From Mucilaginibacter rubeus (lineage in GTDB: Bacteria > Bacteroidota > Bacteroidia > Sphingobacteriales > Sphingobacteriaceae), in NCBI RefSeq assembly GCF_014643835.1, contig NZ_BMKD01000004.1, positions 588,560 to 652,559 of the forward strand: a stretch of 64,000 nt of DNA. Direction: 5' to 3'. Numbering within the stretch: the first letter of the stretch is position 1; each line of letters begins with the position of its first letter. The notes under the pieces were generated by a model. The model made no database searches. It saw only the letters and a program-made list of their open reading frames with translations, and was not told the DNA's origin. The position numbers and the translations under genes were made by a program. Below are positions 36,536 to 46,314 of the stretch, piece by piece.

Positions 36536-37822
36536 TTACTCTGAGTCCTTATCTCTGTACAACGGGAAGTCGTACATTAACTTGTGAACCCTTTTACGGA
36601 TTTTCTTGATAGAATGTTCATTTTCAGGATCAGAAATTACAGCATCTATCAATTCAACAATATGCTCCATATGTTTTTCCTTCATCCCGCGGGTAGTGAT
36701 AGCCGCAGTGCCTACACGGATGCCTGAAGTTACAAATGGCGATTTATCATCATATGGCACCATGTTTTTATTCACGGTGATATCGGCAGTTACCAAAGCA
36801 TTTTCGGCAGCTTTACCTGTAATATTTTTATTACGAAGATCGATCAGCATTAAGTGGTTATCCGTACCGCCAGATATGATCTGGTAACCCAGTTTCACAA
36901 ATGCTTCGGCCATAGCGTCGGCATTCTTCTTAACCTGCACAATGTATTTCATGTAGTTTTCGCTCAAAGCCTCACCAAAAGCAACTGCTTTAGCGGCAAT
37001 GATATGCTCCAACGGACCACCCTGTGTACCAGGGAATACGGCCATATCCAATAATGACGACATCATCCTGATTTCGCCTTTAGGGGTTTTGATACCAAAT
37101 GGGTTTTCAAAATCCTTACCCATCATAATTAAACCACCACGCGGACCACGTAAAGTTTTGTGGGTAGTAGTAGTAACAATATGGCAATGCGGAAGCGGAT
37201 CGGTCAATAAACCGCGGGCAATTAAACCTGCAGGGTGCGAGATATCGGCCAATACCAGCGCACCAACTTCATCAGCTACCTTACGGATAAACTCATAATC
37301 CCAATCGCGTGAGTAAGCCGACGCGCCTGCAATGATCAGTTTCGGTTTTTCGCGCAGGGCTACCTCTTTAAGCTGGTCATAATCAACCAGGCCGGTTTCT
37401 TTTTTAACCCCATAAAAATGAGGTTCATACAATTTGCCCGAAAAGTTAACAGGCGAACCGTGTGTTAAGTGACCACCATGTGAAAGGTCAAAACCTAATA
37501 TTTTATCGCCCGGCTGCAATACAGCAAGCATAACTGCCGCGTTTGCCTGTGCACCAGAATGTGGTTGTACGTTAACCCACTCGGCGTTAAACAATTGCTT
37601 GGCGCGTTCAATAGCTATGGTTTCAATTTCGTCAACCACCTGGCAGCCGCCGTAATAGCGTTTGCCCGGTAAACCTTCGGCATACTTGTTGGTTGCAACA
37701 GAACCTGCAGCTTCCATAACCTGCCTGCTTACAAAATTCTCAGATGCTATAAGCTCAATGCCTTCTTCCTGGCGTTGCTGTTCTTCATCCAATAGCTTAA
37801 ATATCAGTTTGTCTCTTTTCAT
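36536..37822 (-). CDS. glyA: Serine hydroxymethyltransferase
   Basis: GlyA interconverts serine and glycine with tetrahydrofolate, the main source of one-carbon units. The PLP-binding lysine is Lys222 in [14 protein letters not shown]. Conserved [18 protein letters not shown] and QPHSGAQAN are present. The 428-residue length is normal. Its stop lies 3 nt from the kinase start on the same strand. Upstream is a heptad repeat. Confidence 0.97.
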   Translation of the reverse strand: MKRDKLIFKLLDEEQQRQEEGIELIASENFVSRQVMEAAGSVATNKYAEGLPGKRYYGGCQVVDEIETIAIERAKQLFNAEWVNVQPHSGAQANAAVMLAVLQPGDKILGFDLSHGGHLTHGSPVNFSGKLYEPHFYGVKKETGLVDYDQLKEVALREKPKLIIAGASAYSRDWDYEFIRKVADEVGALVLADISHPAGLIARGLLTDPLPHCHIVTTTTHKTLRGPRGGLIMMGKDFENPFGIKTPKGEIRMMSSLLDMAVFPGTQGGPLEHIIAAKAVAFGEALSENYMKYIVQVKKNADAMAEAFVKLGYQIISGGTDNHLMLIDLRNKNITGKAAENALVTADITVNKNMVPYDDKSPFVTSGIRVGTAAITTRGMKEKHMEHIVELIDAVISDPENEHSIKKIRKRVHKLMYDFPLYRDKDSE

Positions 37823-37860
37823 TGTGTGTTTTTAACGGCGCTAAGTTACGCAATTGATAT

Positions 37861-37897
37861 AGATTTGAGATGTGAGATGTGAGATTTGAGATAAGAG
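37861..37897. repeat. Heptad repeat upstream of glyA
   Basis: The tract is built from 7-nt units TTTGAGA and TGTGAGA in near-perfect register for four units. The inverted word family occurs at 38195-38221 and in short form near 37993-38011, so these arms bracket the small unknown ORF at 38014-38259. Confidence 0.75.
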
Positions 37898-38013
37898 TAA
37901 TGTTAGATTTTACGTGGCTTAAAATAAACGCAATATTATTTGCCGCCCAGGTGTTTACAGCGAATAAATCGTCAGACCTAAACGCATAATTATTCTTTGA
38001 ATCTCAAACAACT

Positions 38014-38259
38014 TCACCTATTGAGAAATCTGGATTTTATTTTTTCCATCACTTTATCATGTGCAATGCCCTCACCCCGATCAAGTTGTTCTTCGGCTTT
38101 TTGAATAGCCTGCTTAATTCCTTTTGGAACATCAGTCCAAAAATCAGCCTCCGATAAACTAACCGATGGCCTCCTCTTTTTTAAAACACTTGGCTGTCTC
38201 AAATCTAATGTCTCATATCTCTTTTGGCGAAATCCAAAAGTTATTATAACCCAATCCAA
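38014..38259 (-). CDS. Small protein, possibly a truncated antitoxin-like fragment
   Basis: An 81-codon frame overlaps the 3' end of scpA by 47 nt. Its first ~28 codons are encoded by scpA and repeat DNA and are probably not original. The remainder (DFWTDVPKGIKQAIQKAEEQ, LDRGEGIAHDKVMEKIKS) resembles the C-terminal half of small addiction-module antitoxins, where an amphipathic helix precedes an H-x-x-V motif. No toxin gene is visible on either side. It may be a remnant left between inverted repeat arms, or a short gene with a non-ATG start. Function is not assigned. Confidence 0.35.
   Translation of the reverse strand: MDWVIITFGFRQKRYETLDLRQPSVLKKRRPSVSLSEADFWTDVPKGIKQAIQKAEEQLDRGEGIAHDKVMEKIKSRFLNR
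38195..38221. repeat. Heptad repeat overlapping the scpA stop codon
   Basis: Units TCTCAAA, TCTAATG and TCTCATA follow each other in exact 7-nt register. The scpA stop (TGA on the minus strand, 38215-38213) lies inside the tract, so the repeat supplies the end of that gene. Confidence 0.75.
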
Positions 38260-38959
38260 TCTGGATATCTATCAGCTCCTGTTGCAACATTTCAAGCACC
38301 GCCAAAAAGTTATATACAAAATGAACTTTGTTTTCAGATTCTTTGGCGATTGCTTTAAAATCGAGCATTTTATTGATCTTGAGCAGATCGGCAACCGCCT
38401 TCTTTTGTTTTTCGATGGTGTAGGGATACTGTACTACCGTGTGTTTCACCTCTTCGCTGCGCCTGGTGAAATTGCGGATCATCCGCTCATAAACAACCAT
38501 AAGGCGGTAAAGGGTTAATTCGGATAACTCTTCGCCGGGGACGGCTACTTTTTCAACTTGTTCGAGGTCATGTTTGATATTGCCGCGCTTTTCCTGTTTA
38601 AATCGCTCATCTTCCATAGGCCTGATCTCTTCACACACCTCTTTAAACTTTTTATACTCGATGAGTTTCCTGATCAGGTTTTCTTTGGTGTCCGGGTCAT
38701 CGCCGGCCTCTTCGGTGCCATAACGCGGCAACAGCATTTTGGCCTTAATCCGCATAAGTGTTGCTGCCACGAAAATAAATTCGCTGGCAATTTCCATATT
38801 GAGGCTTGACATCTGGTGCAGGAAGTGCAAAAAATCATCGGCAATTTTGGCTATCGGGATATCGTGGATATCCAGCTCATCACGCTCAATGAAAAACAGC
38901 AGCAGGTCAAACGGGCCTTCAAACTGGGGTAACCTAATGGCAAAACTATCGTCGGTCAT
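38213..38959 (-). CDS. scpA: Segregation and condensation protein A
   Basis: ScpA is the kleisin subunit that bridges SMC heads in bacterial condensin. The N-terminus IRLPQFEGPFDLLLFFIERDEL is the SMC-binding region, and the C-terminus (VHFVYNFLAVLEMLQQELIDI) is the winged-helix end. The 248-residue length fits the family. The last codons and the stop lie within a heptad repeat, so the natural C-terminus may have been changed slightly. No scpB is adjacent. dxs is divergent upstream. Confidence 0.93.
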   Translation of the reverse strand: MTDDSFAIRLPQFEGPFDLLLFFIERDELDIHDIPIAKIADDFLHFLHQMSSLNMEIASEFIFVAATLMRIKAKMLLPRYGTEEAGDDPDTKENLIRKLIEYKKFKEVCEEIRPMEDERFKQEKRGNIKHDLEQVEKVAVPGEELSELTLYRLMVVYERMIRNFTRRSEEVKHTVVQYPYTIEKQKKAVADLLKINKMLDFKAIAKESENKVHFVYNFLAVLEMLQQELIDIQIGLGYNNFWISPKEI

Positions 38960-39193
38960 AAAATCCGGTCAAAAATAAACATTTCGGCCGGATTCATCGC
39001 AGTAAGAATTAAGCTGCAAAGCACAGACTTTCAGGTTTAAAAACAAACAATCCACTGCTTCTGTTGATCATCATAATATGCCTTAACCAAACTGTCTTGT
39101 TTGGCATATCCTGTTTGTTAAGTAATTTAATATCTTTATATACCCTGAATGTAACAATAAATAGTTTATTTTGCAGGTTAAATATCCTTACGA

Positions 39194-41131
39194 ATGTCAA
39201 TGCAGGTACCGGCCGGGAATTTATTACAAAAAATAAATTATCCATCTGATTTAAAGCTACTTAATGAAACAGAGCTTGAACAGGTATGCAAGGAACTACG
39301 CCAGTATATTATTGACGTAGTATCAGTTAATGGCGGGCATTTTGCCGCCAGCCTGGGTGTGGTTGAACTTACTGTAGCGCTACAATACGTTCTTAATACG
39401 CCATACGATCAGTTAGTTTGGGATGTTGGGCACCAGGCATACGGCCACAAAATACTTACCGGCCGCCGTGATGAGTTTCACACCAATCGCATTCATGGTG
39501 GCATCAGCGGCTTCCCAAAACGTTCGGAAAGCATATATGATACTTTTGGTGTAGGCCATTCATCAACTTCTATATCTGCCGCATTGGGCATGGCTGTTGC
39601 CTCTCATTATAAAGGCGAAACAGACAGGCAGCATGTAGCCGTAATTGGCGACGGCTCGATGACCGCAGGGATGGCCTTTGAAGCACTTAACCATGCCGGC
39701 ATTGAAAACTCCAATCTGCTGGTGATTTTGAATGACAATAACATGGCCATCGATCCTAATGTTGGTGCATTGAAAGAATACCTGACCGACATAACCACGT
39801 CAAAGCCATACAACCGCTTCAGGGACGATATTGCCCACGTGTTGGCCAAGCTATCATCCATTGGCCCGGATGCCTTTAAAGTAGCCCAAAAACTCGAAAA
39901 AAGCATTAAAGGTACCCTGCTTAAACGCAGCAACTTTTTTGAAGCGCTTAAGTTCCGTTATTTTGGCCCTATTGACGGGCATGATGTTAATCATCTGATA
40001 AAAGTTTTAAAGGACCTGCGCGATATTCCGGGACCTAAATTACTGCACTGTATCACGGTGAAAGGTAAAGGCTATGCCCTTGCCGAAAAAGACCAGACCA
40101 AGTGGCATGCTCCGGGCTTGTTTGACAAGATCACCGGCGAAATCAAAAAAACTAAATACGACAAGCCTCAGCCTCCTAAATACCAGGATGTGTTTGGGCA
40201 TAGTATCATTGAACTGGCCGAGCAAAACCCTAAGATCATGGGTATTACGCCGGCGATGCCATCAGGTTGTTCATTAAACCTGATGATGAAGGCCATGCCT
40301 AACCGTGCGTTTGACGTAGGTATTGCCGAGCAGCATGCGGTAACTTTCTCTGCCGGTTTAGCTACCCAGGGGCTCGTTCCGTTCTGCAACATTTACTCCA
40401 GCTTTATGCAGCGGGCTTATGACCAGGTGATCCATGACGTAGCCATACAAAAGCTCAATGTAGTATTTTGTCTTGACCGCGCCGGATTTGCAGGGGCTGA
40501 TGGCGCTACCCACCATGGCGCTTATGACATGGCCTACATGCGCTGTATCCCCAATATGGTGGTATCTGCCCCCATGAACGAGGAAGAACTGCGCAACCTG
40601 ATGTTTACTGCCCAGCAGGAAAACATGGGGCCATTCGTGATCAGGTATCCACGTGGTAATGGAGTTATGGTTGACTGGCAGCGTCCGTTCAAAGCCATCC
40701 CCGTAGGCAAAGGCCGTAAGGTTTGTGATGGCGATGATGTGGCTATCCTGTCTATTGGCGCTATCGGCAACGAGGTGATTAAAGCCACTGCCGAACTCAA
40801 TGCCGAAGGTTATAACCCGGCCCATTATGATCTCCGCTTTGTAAAACCGCTTGATGAAGCTTTATTACATGACGTATTCAAAAACTTTAATAAAGTAATT
40901 ACCGTTGAAGACGGCTGCGTTGAAGGCGGCATGGGTAGCGCGGTACTTGAATTTATGGCCGATAATGGCTATACCAATATCCAGGTTAAACGCCTGGGTA
41001 TCCCTGACAAGTTTATTGAACATGGCGACCAGCCCGAACTATGGGCCGACTGTGGCTTTGATGCCAACGGTATAGCCAGGCAAGTACGTAACATGACTGA
41101 GAAACGCAATGTGAATACGATAGCGTCGTAA
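39194..41131 (+). CDS. dxs: 1-deoxy-D-xylulose-5-phosphate synthase
   Basis: Dxs joins pyruvate and glyceraldehyde 3-phosphate, the first step of the MEP isoprenoid pathway. The thiamine diphosphate motif [18 protein letters not shown] to NDNNMAI, the transketolase pyrimidine-binding region ([17 protein letters not shown]), and the C-terminal domain are all present. The 645-residue length is normal. Two starts (39194 and 39200) are possible. A hairpin terminator follows the stop. Confidence 0.97.
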   Translation: MSMQVPAGNLLQKINYPSDLKLLNETELEQVCKELRQYIIDVVSVNGGHFAASLGVVELTVALQYVLNTPYDQLVWDVGHQAYGHKILTGRRDEFHTNRIHGGISGFPKRSESIYDTFGVGHSSTSISAALGMAVASHYKGETDRQHVAVIGDGSMTAGMAFEALNHAGIENSNLLVILNDNNMAIDPNVGALKEYLTDITTSKPYNRFRDDIAHVLAKLSSIGPDAFKVAQKLEKSIKGTLLKRSNFFEALKFRYFGPIDGHDVNHLIKVLKDLRDIPGPKLLHCITVKGKGYALAEKDQTKWHAPGLFDKITGEIKKTKYDKPQPPKYQDVFGHSIIELAEQNPKIMGITPAMPSGCSLNLMMKAMPNRAFDVGIAEQHAVTFSAGLATQGLVPFCNIYSSFMQRAYDQVIHDVAIQKLNVVFCLDRAGFAGADGATHHGAYDMAYMRCIPNMVVSAPMNEEELRNLMFTAQQENMGPFVIRYPRGNGVMVDWQRPFKAIPVGKGRKVCDGDDVAILSIGAIGNEVIKATAELNAEGYNPAHYDLRFVKPLDEALLHDVFKNFNKVITVEDGCVEGGMGSAVLEFMADNGYTNIQVKRLGIPDKFIEHGDQPELWADCGFDANGIARQVRNMTEKRNVNTIAS

Positions 41132-41155
41132 TGCAAAATTGTTATTACGTACAAA

Positions 41156-41188
41156 ACATAAAAAGCGACTGATGGTCGCTTTTTATGT
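41156..41188. terminator. Bidirectional terminator between dxs and the Wzi-like gene
   Basis: A strong hairpin with core GCGAC paired with GTCGC is flanked by A and T runs (CATAAAAAGCGAC and GTCGCTTTTTATG), so it has a U tail in both directions. It lies 25-57 nt past the dxs stop and before the stop of the convergent gene. Confidence 0.9.
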
Positions 41189-41222
41189 TTTGTTAAAATT
41201 CTTTAATCATGCAGGGCTCAAT

Positions 41223-42809
41223 TTAATGAACTTTATAGCTCGCCAAATCATTATATATAGCACGGAATGAACTGCGGATACCAAAGGTTAACATCGATGT
41301 TTTATCATTGAACTGGTTGTTCTTATCACGGCGTACCAGGCCGCCAAGCTCAAACCTTAGGTTATACTTGGGGTTAATCAAATAGGCTACTTTTCCCTCC
41401 AGGTAAACCATATTGGTGGTTAGGCCCTGCCCGGTGTAATTGCCATATACCCTTGCCGGGTCACGATAACCCTGAAAGGGGTCCTTACCATAGTTCAGGC
41501 CATTGATATCAAGCCCGTAATGCCCATAGTCAAGCTCCCCTGAAAAATCAAACCTTTTATATGAATAGTTAAGCAGTCCAACTACCTCGCGGAAATTGGC
41601 GCCCCAGGGATGTCCTATCGGCTCGCCATTTTCAGTGTAATTGATTACCGAAGAACGCTCTGAATAGGTATATGGTTTAACATTATTTGTCTCGAGCAAA
41701 TAGTTTAAGCCTTTAACATTAAACAGGTCAGCCCCCCTTACACCCAATTGAAATCCGTATTTATTGCGCGAGCTACCTTTACTTGAAAAGAAGCTTGAAG
41801 ACTCAAACTCGTCAAGCGAAAACTGGCCATAAGCCGTGATGCCATCAGTTAGCTTATATTTAGCTGTAAATCCTATCAAAGCATTATCGGGGGAGCCATT
41901 TGAAGCTTCAACAGGCCTTAAAAATATCACCGGGTTGATGTAAGTAAAATCAAACCCGCGTTTATGGCCTAAATCATCCTTAGCAGCCCATATCACCGCG
42001 TCAAAGAAACCGAGTGATAACCGGTTAGATACGTTCCAGTCTAAATAGTGAAATACACCAAATTTTTTCCTGTCCCCGTTATCTACTTTTACCGAAAGCG
42101 GGTCATTAAAATAAGTCCACATGGCCATATAACGCACATTGCCCAGCGTTGCCGTTAACTTGAAAAATGGGTAGGGCGATGCATAATCAGATAATAATAA
42201 TGACCGGTAGCCATCGCCAACAAAGGTTTTATCGCGCCCCGCGCTGATGTTCAAAAATTTTATCGGTGTATACGAAACGTTAGCCGTGATATATGACCAG
42301 CGGTATTCATTGCCGTAAATACCGGCGTAGGCCTGCCCGGGGGCTATGCCAACCTGGTTAACGTAGGTTTGTAAATAATTAGGTAATACCGCGCGGTTTT
42401 CATATCCGGCCACATTATACGAAAAGTTTTTTCCGAAGGTACCGCCCAACTGGATCCCAAGGGTACCAAAATTGGTGTTCTTTTTGCCGGAGAAATCACG
42501 ACTCAGATTGAAGTCGGGCAACAGATCGGCATAGAAGGTGGAGTTGCTGCTTTTAACATCAATCTGATGTTCATTAAAAAAACGCCCTTTAATATCGTTT
42601 AAGTTCATCAATGAGTCATAGTGAACTTTCAAAAGTGAGTCATCAACCATAAATGGTTTTAATGAACTGTGTACCCTTGTTTTGGTGGAATAAACATCCT
42701 CATTTAGTTTCTGATAAAACTGGTAGTTATAAGGTTGATATATTGACTGGGCCTTCGCAAACCCGCTTATCAAAAGCAGTAAAATAATGCTTGTAAATAT
42801 TCTCTTCAT
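41223..42809 (-). CDS. Outer-membrane beta-barrel, Wzi/RemB-like
   Basis: This 528-residue exported protein (signal peptide cut after FAKA) is rich in alternating strands ending in aromatic residues. The stretch RDKTFVGDGYRSLLLSDYAS and a following PYPFFKLTATLGNVRY is typical of capsule-assembly Wzi and of the gliding-related RemB family. It probably anchors or organises surface polysaccharide, or serves as an adhesin; the two cannot be separated here. Its neighbour gmd, 28 nt upstream in the same orientation, makes a GDP-sugar precursor, which favours a polysaccharide role. Confidence 0.65.
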   Translation of the reverse strand: MKRIFTSIILLLLISGFAKAQSIYQPYNYQFYQKLNEDVYSTKTRVHSSLKPFMVDDSLLKVHYDSLMNLNDIKGRFFNEHQIDVKSSNSTFYADLLPDFNLSRDFSGKKNTNFGTLGIQLGGTFGKNFSYNVAGYENRAVLPNYLQTYVNQVGIAPGQAYAGIYGNEYRWSYITANVSYTPIKFLNISAGRDKTFVGDGYRSLLLSDYASPYPFFKLTATLGNVRYMAMWTYFNDPLSVKVDNGDRKKFGVFHYLDWNVSNRLSLGFFDAVIWAAKDDLGHKRGFDFTYINPVIFLRPVEASNGSPDNALIGFTAKYKLTDGITAYGQFSLDEFESSSFFSSKGSSRNKYGFQLGVRGADLFNVKGLNYLLETNNVKPYTYSERSSVINYTENGEPIGHPWGANFREVVGLLNYSYKRFDFSGELDYGHYGLDINGLNYGKDPFQGYRDPARVYGNYTGQGLTTNMVYLEGKVAYLINPKYNLRFELGGLVRRDKNNQFNDKTSMLTFGIRSSFRAIYNDLASYKVH

Positions 42810-42837
42810 ATAATGGTTTATATGGTTTTATACTTGG

Positions 42838-43974
42838 TTATTCAAAATAATTAGGCGTGCTAAACCCACCTTTTTTCAGATATTCATCTTTTTTTACCAG
42901 TTGCAGATCTGCCAGTACCATATCCGTCACCAATGCCTGCAAATCATATTTTGGTTTCCAGCCGAGCTTGTTATAAGCTTTGGCAGCATCTCCAATTAAC
43001 AGATCAACCTCTGTCGGCCTGAAATACCTGGGGTCAACTTTTACAACAGTTTGCCCAAACCTCAAAGCCTCCAGGTTCAATCCAAGCGCGATGGCCTTTT
43101 CCTCATCAATATCAATGATCACCCCACGCTCGTTCTCGTCCTTTCCGCTAAATTCAACTTCGATACCCAACTCCATGAAAGCCATCCTGATAAAATCACG
43201 AACGGTGGTTGTTACACCGGTTGCTATTACAAAGTCTTCGGCAGTTTCCTGCTGCAGCATCAGCCACATCGCCTCTATATAATCTTTGGCATGCCCCCAA
43301 TCGCGCTGTGCCGAAAGGTTGCCTACATACAAACAGTTTTGCGAGCCAAGGGCTATTTTTGATGCTGCCCGGGTAATTTTCCGGGTAACGAAAGTTTCGC
43401 CTCTTACCGGGCTTTCATGGTTAAACAAAATCCCGTTGCAGGCATACATACCATAGGCTTCGCGATAATTAACTACAATCCAGTAGCCATATAGTTTTGC
43501 CACCGCGTAAGGTGAGCGTGGATAAAAGGGCGTGGTTTCACTTTGCGGCACAGCCTGTACCAAGCCATACAGCTCGGATGTGGAAGCCTGGTAGATACGT
43601 GTTTTTTTGGTGAGATCAAGAAGCCTTACTGCTTCAAGAATACGGAGTACACCAACACCATCAGCATTGGCGGTATATTCGGGGGTTTCAAAGCTCACTT
43701 TTACATGGCTTTGTGCTGCAAGGTTATAAATTTCATCGGGCTGAACTTCCTGGATTAGCCTGATCAGATTTGTTGAATCGGTGAGGTCGCCATAATGCAG
43801 ACTGAATTTAACACCCGACTCATGCGGGTCATGGTATAAATGATCTATCCTGTCGGTATTTAATAAGGATGAGCGGCGTTTAACCCCATGTACCTCGTAG
43901 CCCTTCTTCAGCAAAAACTCTGCTAAATAAGCGCCATCCTGACCCGTTATGCCTGTTATTAAAGCCTTTTTCAT
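42838..43974 (-). CDS. gmd: GDP-mannose 4,6-dehydratase
   Basis: Gmd converts GDP-mannose to GDP-4-keto-6-deoxymannose, the precursor of GDP-fucose, rhamnose and perosamine. The Rossmann motif GITGQDG (residues 8-14), the catalytic STSELYG and [15 protein letters not shown] motifs, and the [17 protein letters not shown] substrate-binding segment are all intact. The 378-residue length is normal. No fucose synthase (fcl) is adjacent, so the final sugar is unknown. Next to the Wzi-like barrel gene. Confidence 0.96.
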   Translation of the reverse strand: MKKALITGITGQDGAYLAEFLLKKGYEVHGVKRRSSLLNTDRIDHLYHDPHESGVKFSLHYGDLTDSTNLIRLIQEVQPDEIYNLAAQSHVKVSFETPEYTANADGVGVLRILEAVRLLDLTKKTRIYQASTSELYGLVQAVPQSETTPFYPRSPYAVAKLYGYWIVVNYREAYGMYACNGILFNHESPVRGETFVTRKITRAASKIALGSQNCLYVGNLSAQRDWGHAKDYIEAMWLMLQQETAEDFVIATGVTTTVRDFIRMAFMELGIEVEFSGKDENERGVIIDIDEEKAIALGLNLEALRFGQTVVKVDPRYFRPTEVDLLIGDAAKAYNKLGWKPKYDLQALVTDMVLADLQLVKKDEYLKKGGFSTPNYFE

Positions 43975-44119
43975 TAATTATGACCGTAGATATATTAGGT
44001 AGTACAATAATATCCAATTTTATTGTAATTACTCCTATAACGCTCAATTATAGGTTTAGGCAAGGCGTTATACTACAGTTTAAAGAAAAAATATCCGGCC
44101 TAAAAAGTTTTACAAAAGA

Positions 44120-44683
44120 TTAAATTCCGGCAACGGTATCTTCCAGTTCCCGGTACCAATCTGCTCCGTATTTACGGATGAGCGGATCTTTCAAAAATTC
44201 GTGAACGCGTACTTTCAACTCATCCCCAAATGAACATGCAGGGCTGCAGATACTCCAACGGTCATAGTTTAAAACATCAAACTCGGGATAAGATGTTATG
44301 CGGATAGGATATAAATGACACGATATGGGTTTTTTCCAATTAACGGCACCTTCTTCATACGCTTTTTCAATACCGCATTTAGTAATGCCGTTTTCCCATA
44401 TTACATAGGCGCATTCTTTGTTGGTATCAACACAGGGCGTAGTATAATCCCCTTCAAAATCGGTAACGTAAACCCCTTCCTTTTCAATGGTTTTGATCCC
44501 TTTCGCGGTAAGGTAAGGCTTTACTTTAGGATAGATCTCTTTCAGAATATCGAGTTCATCGGCATTAAGCGGTGCGCCCGAGTCACCTTCAAGGCAGCAG
44601 GCACCCTTGCATTTATTTAAATTACATACAAAATTCTCTTTTACTACATCCTCGTGCAGTAATACATTGCCAACCTCAATCAT
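44120..44683 (-). CDS. DUF3109 cysteine-rich protein
   Basis: This 187-residue cytosolic protein has a cysteine cluster of YkgJ type: Cys20, Cys25, Cys29 and Cys30 (CNLNKCKGACCLEGDSGAPL), further cysteines in TPCVDTNKECAY, TKCGIEKAY, PISCHLYPIR and SICSPACSFG. These probably bind a metal or an iron-sulfur cluster. Function is unknown. It starts 15 nt after the stop of the DUF3108 gene. Confidence 0.88.
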   Translation of the reverse strand: MIEVGNVLLHEDVVKENFVCNLNKCKGACCLEGDSGAPLNADELDILKEIYPKVKPYLTAKGIKTIEKEGVYVTDFEGDYTTPCVDTNKECAYVIWENGITKCGIEKAYEEGAVNWKKPISCHLYPIRITSYPEFDVLNYDRWSICSPACSFGDELKVRVHEFLKDPLIRKYGADWYRELEDTVAGI

Positions 44684-44697
44684 TATCTTTTTTTAAA

Positions 44698-45492
44698 TCA
44701 ATCTTTTATAGGGTTCAAAGGATATTTAAGTCCTGCAGCCGATTTCAGGTCCATTGTTACGCTGCCTATCAGCACTTCAACGTGGGCCTTTACCGGGATC
44801 CTGTTCTTATCGTTGGTAACCCAAAGGTACAACTTGCTGTTTTTCCGGAAAATGCGCCCCGGAATAATTGCCGGGCTAAATTTAAGACAATTAAACTTAC
44901 CAAGCGAACACTCAACCGTTTCAGTGCCAACATAGGTTATTTGCATACTGTGAAACCCGTCTTCCAGGAAATATTGCAGATCAAAGGTATCGCCCTGGTG
45001 CAGCTTTGAAACATCAATGGCCCGCGCAAAATAATAAGCCGATACAAAATCAAAGGATTCACCTTTATACCCGAATGTTCCTTTATTTGCCGTTACCTTC
45101 TTGTCTTTCTGATCGAACGTAACATTGTCGGTATGCCTGTACTTACCTTCGCGCCTGTTTTCTGTATAAAAATAGGGCATCAACGTTGTTTGATCTACAT
45201 ATGATTCATAACGGTTACGTACCTTGTAAAACAGGTCGAAAGAGCCGGCGGTTTTGCCTTCGGCCACGAGATGAAATGTAGGGCGGTCATTATATTTCTT
45301 ATCGCTGGCTTCTACCTTTATGGTAGCTTCGGCAGCAGTAAAAAAACCGTATTTCATCTTGTAGTCCAGTTGTTCACCTGCTTTAAAGATCGACTCATTG
45401 ATCTTTTTCAGTTCCTGGGCAAATCCGCCCTTGCAGCAGGCTATAAAAAGCAGTACAGTAAAAAAATATTTATTTATCAGCAGTTTCTTCAT
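44698..45492 (-). CDS. DUF3108 exported protein
   Basis: This 264-residue protein has a signal peptide ending GGFA and a beta-rich body (FKAGEQLDYKMKYGFFTAAEA, FDLFYKVRNRYESYVD, VEVLIGSVTMDLKSA). The family is widespread, of unknown role, and predicted to be periplasmic or outer-membrane associated. It is linked closely to the DUF3109 gene downstream and about 95 nt from the DUF2480 gene upstream. Confidence 0.85.
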   Translation of the reverse strand: MKKLLINKYFFTVLLFIACCKGGFAQELKKINESIFKAGEQLDYKMKYGFFTAAEATIKVEASDKKYNDRPTFHLVAEGKTAGSFDLFYKVRNRYESYVDQTTLMPYFYTENRREGKYRHTDNVTFDQKDKKVTANKGTFGYKGESFDFVSAYYFARAIDVSKLHQGDTFDLQYFLEDGFHSMQITYVGTETVECSLGKFNCLKFSPAIIPGRIFRKNSKLYLWVTNDKNRIPVKAHVEVLIGSVTMDLKSAAGLKYPLNPIKD

Positions 45493-45586
45493 TGATTAAT
45501 AGCCCTTTTTAGCCAGGCTTGTGATATGACAACTGCTATTATAAATGGTTTAAACTTGTTTTTATTGCGCACTGCCGCTTAAATAC

Positions 45587-46102
45587 TTAATCCTTACGCT
45601 TATAGATAGGTACTGTTGAGCAAGGCTCACCAAACATGAGGCTTTTAACCACAGCGCTCAGCTTTTTAGTCAGCTCAACATAAGCAGATACCGGCACTTC
45701 GGTATCGCCGCAACCTTTCAGCACAATCCGCTGCCCGCGGTATTGTTCAAAATCGGCTTTGGCTATTTCCTTTTCAAAAAGTACAGTTTCCAATACCTCT
45801 TTATCTCCAAAAACAATTTCGCGGGCGTAAGGGGCCATCCGGTTGGCCAGCAGCATATATGCCCAGGCTGGTACAATAGCATCGGCGGTGCAGGTGATAC
45901 CTACATTTTTGCCCTCATATTGCGCCCAGTCATGTTCCTTTATAAAGTCCCTGAAATCTTTCTCGCGAAGGATCAGGCCATAGAACAGGTTATCTTTAAT
46001 ATCATAAATGACGCGATCGCCGGCAGGATAAAAAGAGGCCGGGTCTAAGGTAACGAGGCCGCTCTGAGCTACCTTGTTTATTATGTTTTCCTGGATATCC
46101 AT
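45587..46102 (-). CDS. DUF2480 family protein
   Basis: This 171-residue cytosolic protein matches the DUF2480 pattern seen in Bacteroidota (ENIINKVAQSGLVTLDPASF, AWAYMLLANRMAPYA, RIVLKGCGDTEVPVSAYVEL). The ATG at 46102 is chosen; the 11 upstream codons of the open frame are encoded by a heptad-like repeat and are not conserved. Function is unknown. Confidence 0.85.
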   Translation of the reverse strand: MDIQENIINKVAQSGLVTLDPASFYPAGDRVIYDIKDNLFYGLILREKDFRDFIKEHDWAQYEGKNVGITCTADAIVPAWAYMLLANRMAPYAREIVFGDKEVLETVLFEKEIAKADFEQYRGQRIVLKGCGDTEVPVSAYVELTKKLSAVVKSLMFGEPCSTVPIYKRKD

Positions 46103-46113
46103 ATCTTTTATAT

Positions 46114-46211
46114 GAAAGCCAAAAGCTGAAGGCACAAAGCCTAAAGCCGCTTAGCTTGATTATCAATATTTATATAAGCTGAAAGCAGAACGCACAAAGT
46201 TTAAAGCTAAT
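46114..46211. repeat. Two heptad tracts (AGCTGAA family) in direct orientation
   Basis: Positions 46177-46211 are exactly five 7-nt units starting AGCTGAA, AGCAGAA. Positions 46114-46150 are a shorter, less regular copy. The same family lies at 29299-29333. Confidence 0.75.
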
Positions 46212-46256
46212 ACTACTTAACTGCTTTATATAAAAGCCCAACAGACCGTATATAAA

Positions 46257-46292
46257 CAAAAATCCGGGAACGGCTTAACGCTGATCCCGGAT
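46257..46292 (-). terminator. Terminator of ppiD
   Basis: A perfect 8-bp stem (ATCCGGGA at 46262-46269 with TCCCGGAT at 46285-46292), followed on the minus strand by TTTTTG, lies 23 nt past the ppiD stop. Confidence 0.8.
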
Positions 46293-46314
46293 GTAAATTT
46301 ACTTTAAATTTTGT

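Noticed and set aside
39060-39125. Imperfect inverted repeat (CCAAAC with GTTTGG) upstream of dxs as an operator
   Set aside because: Arms are short and no regulator gene is near; the signal is not above chance.
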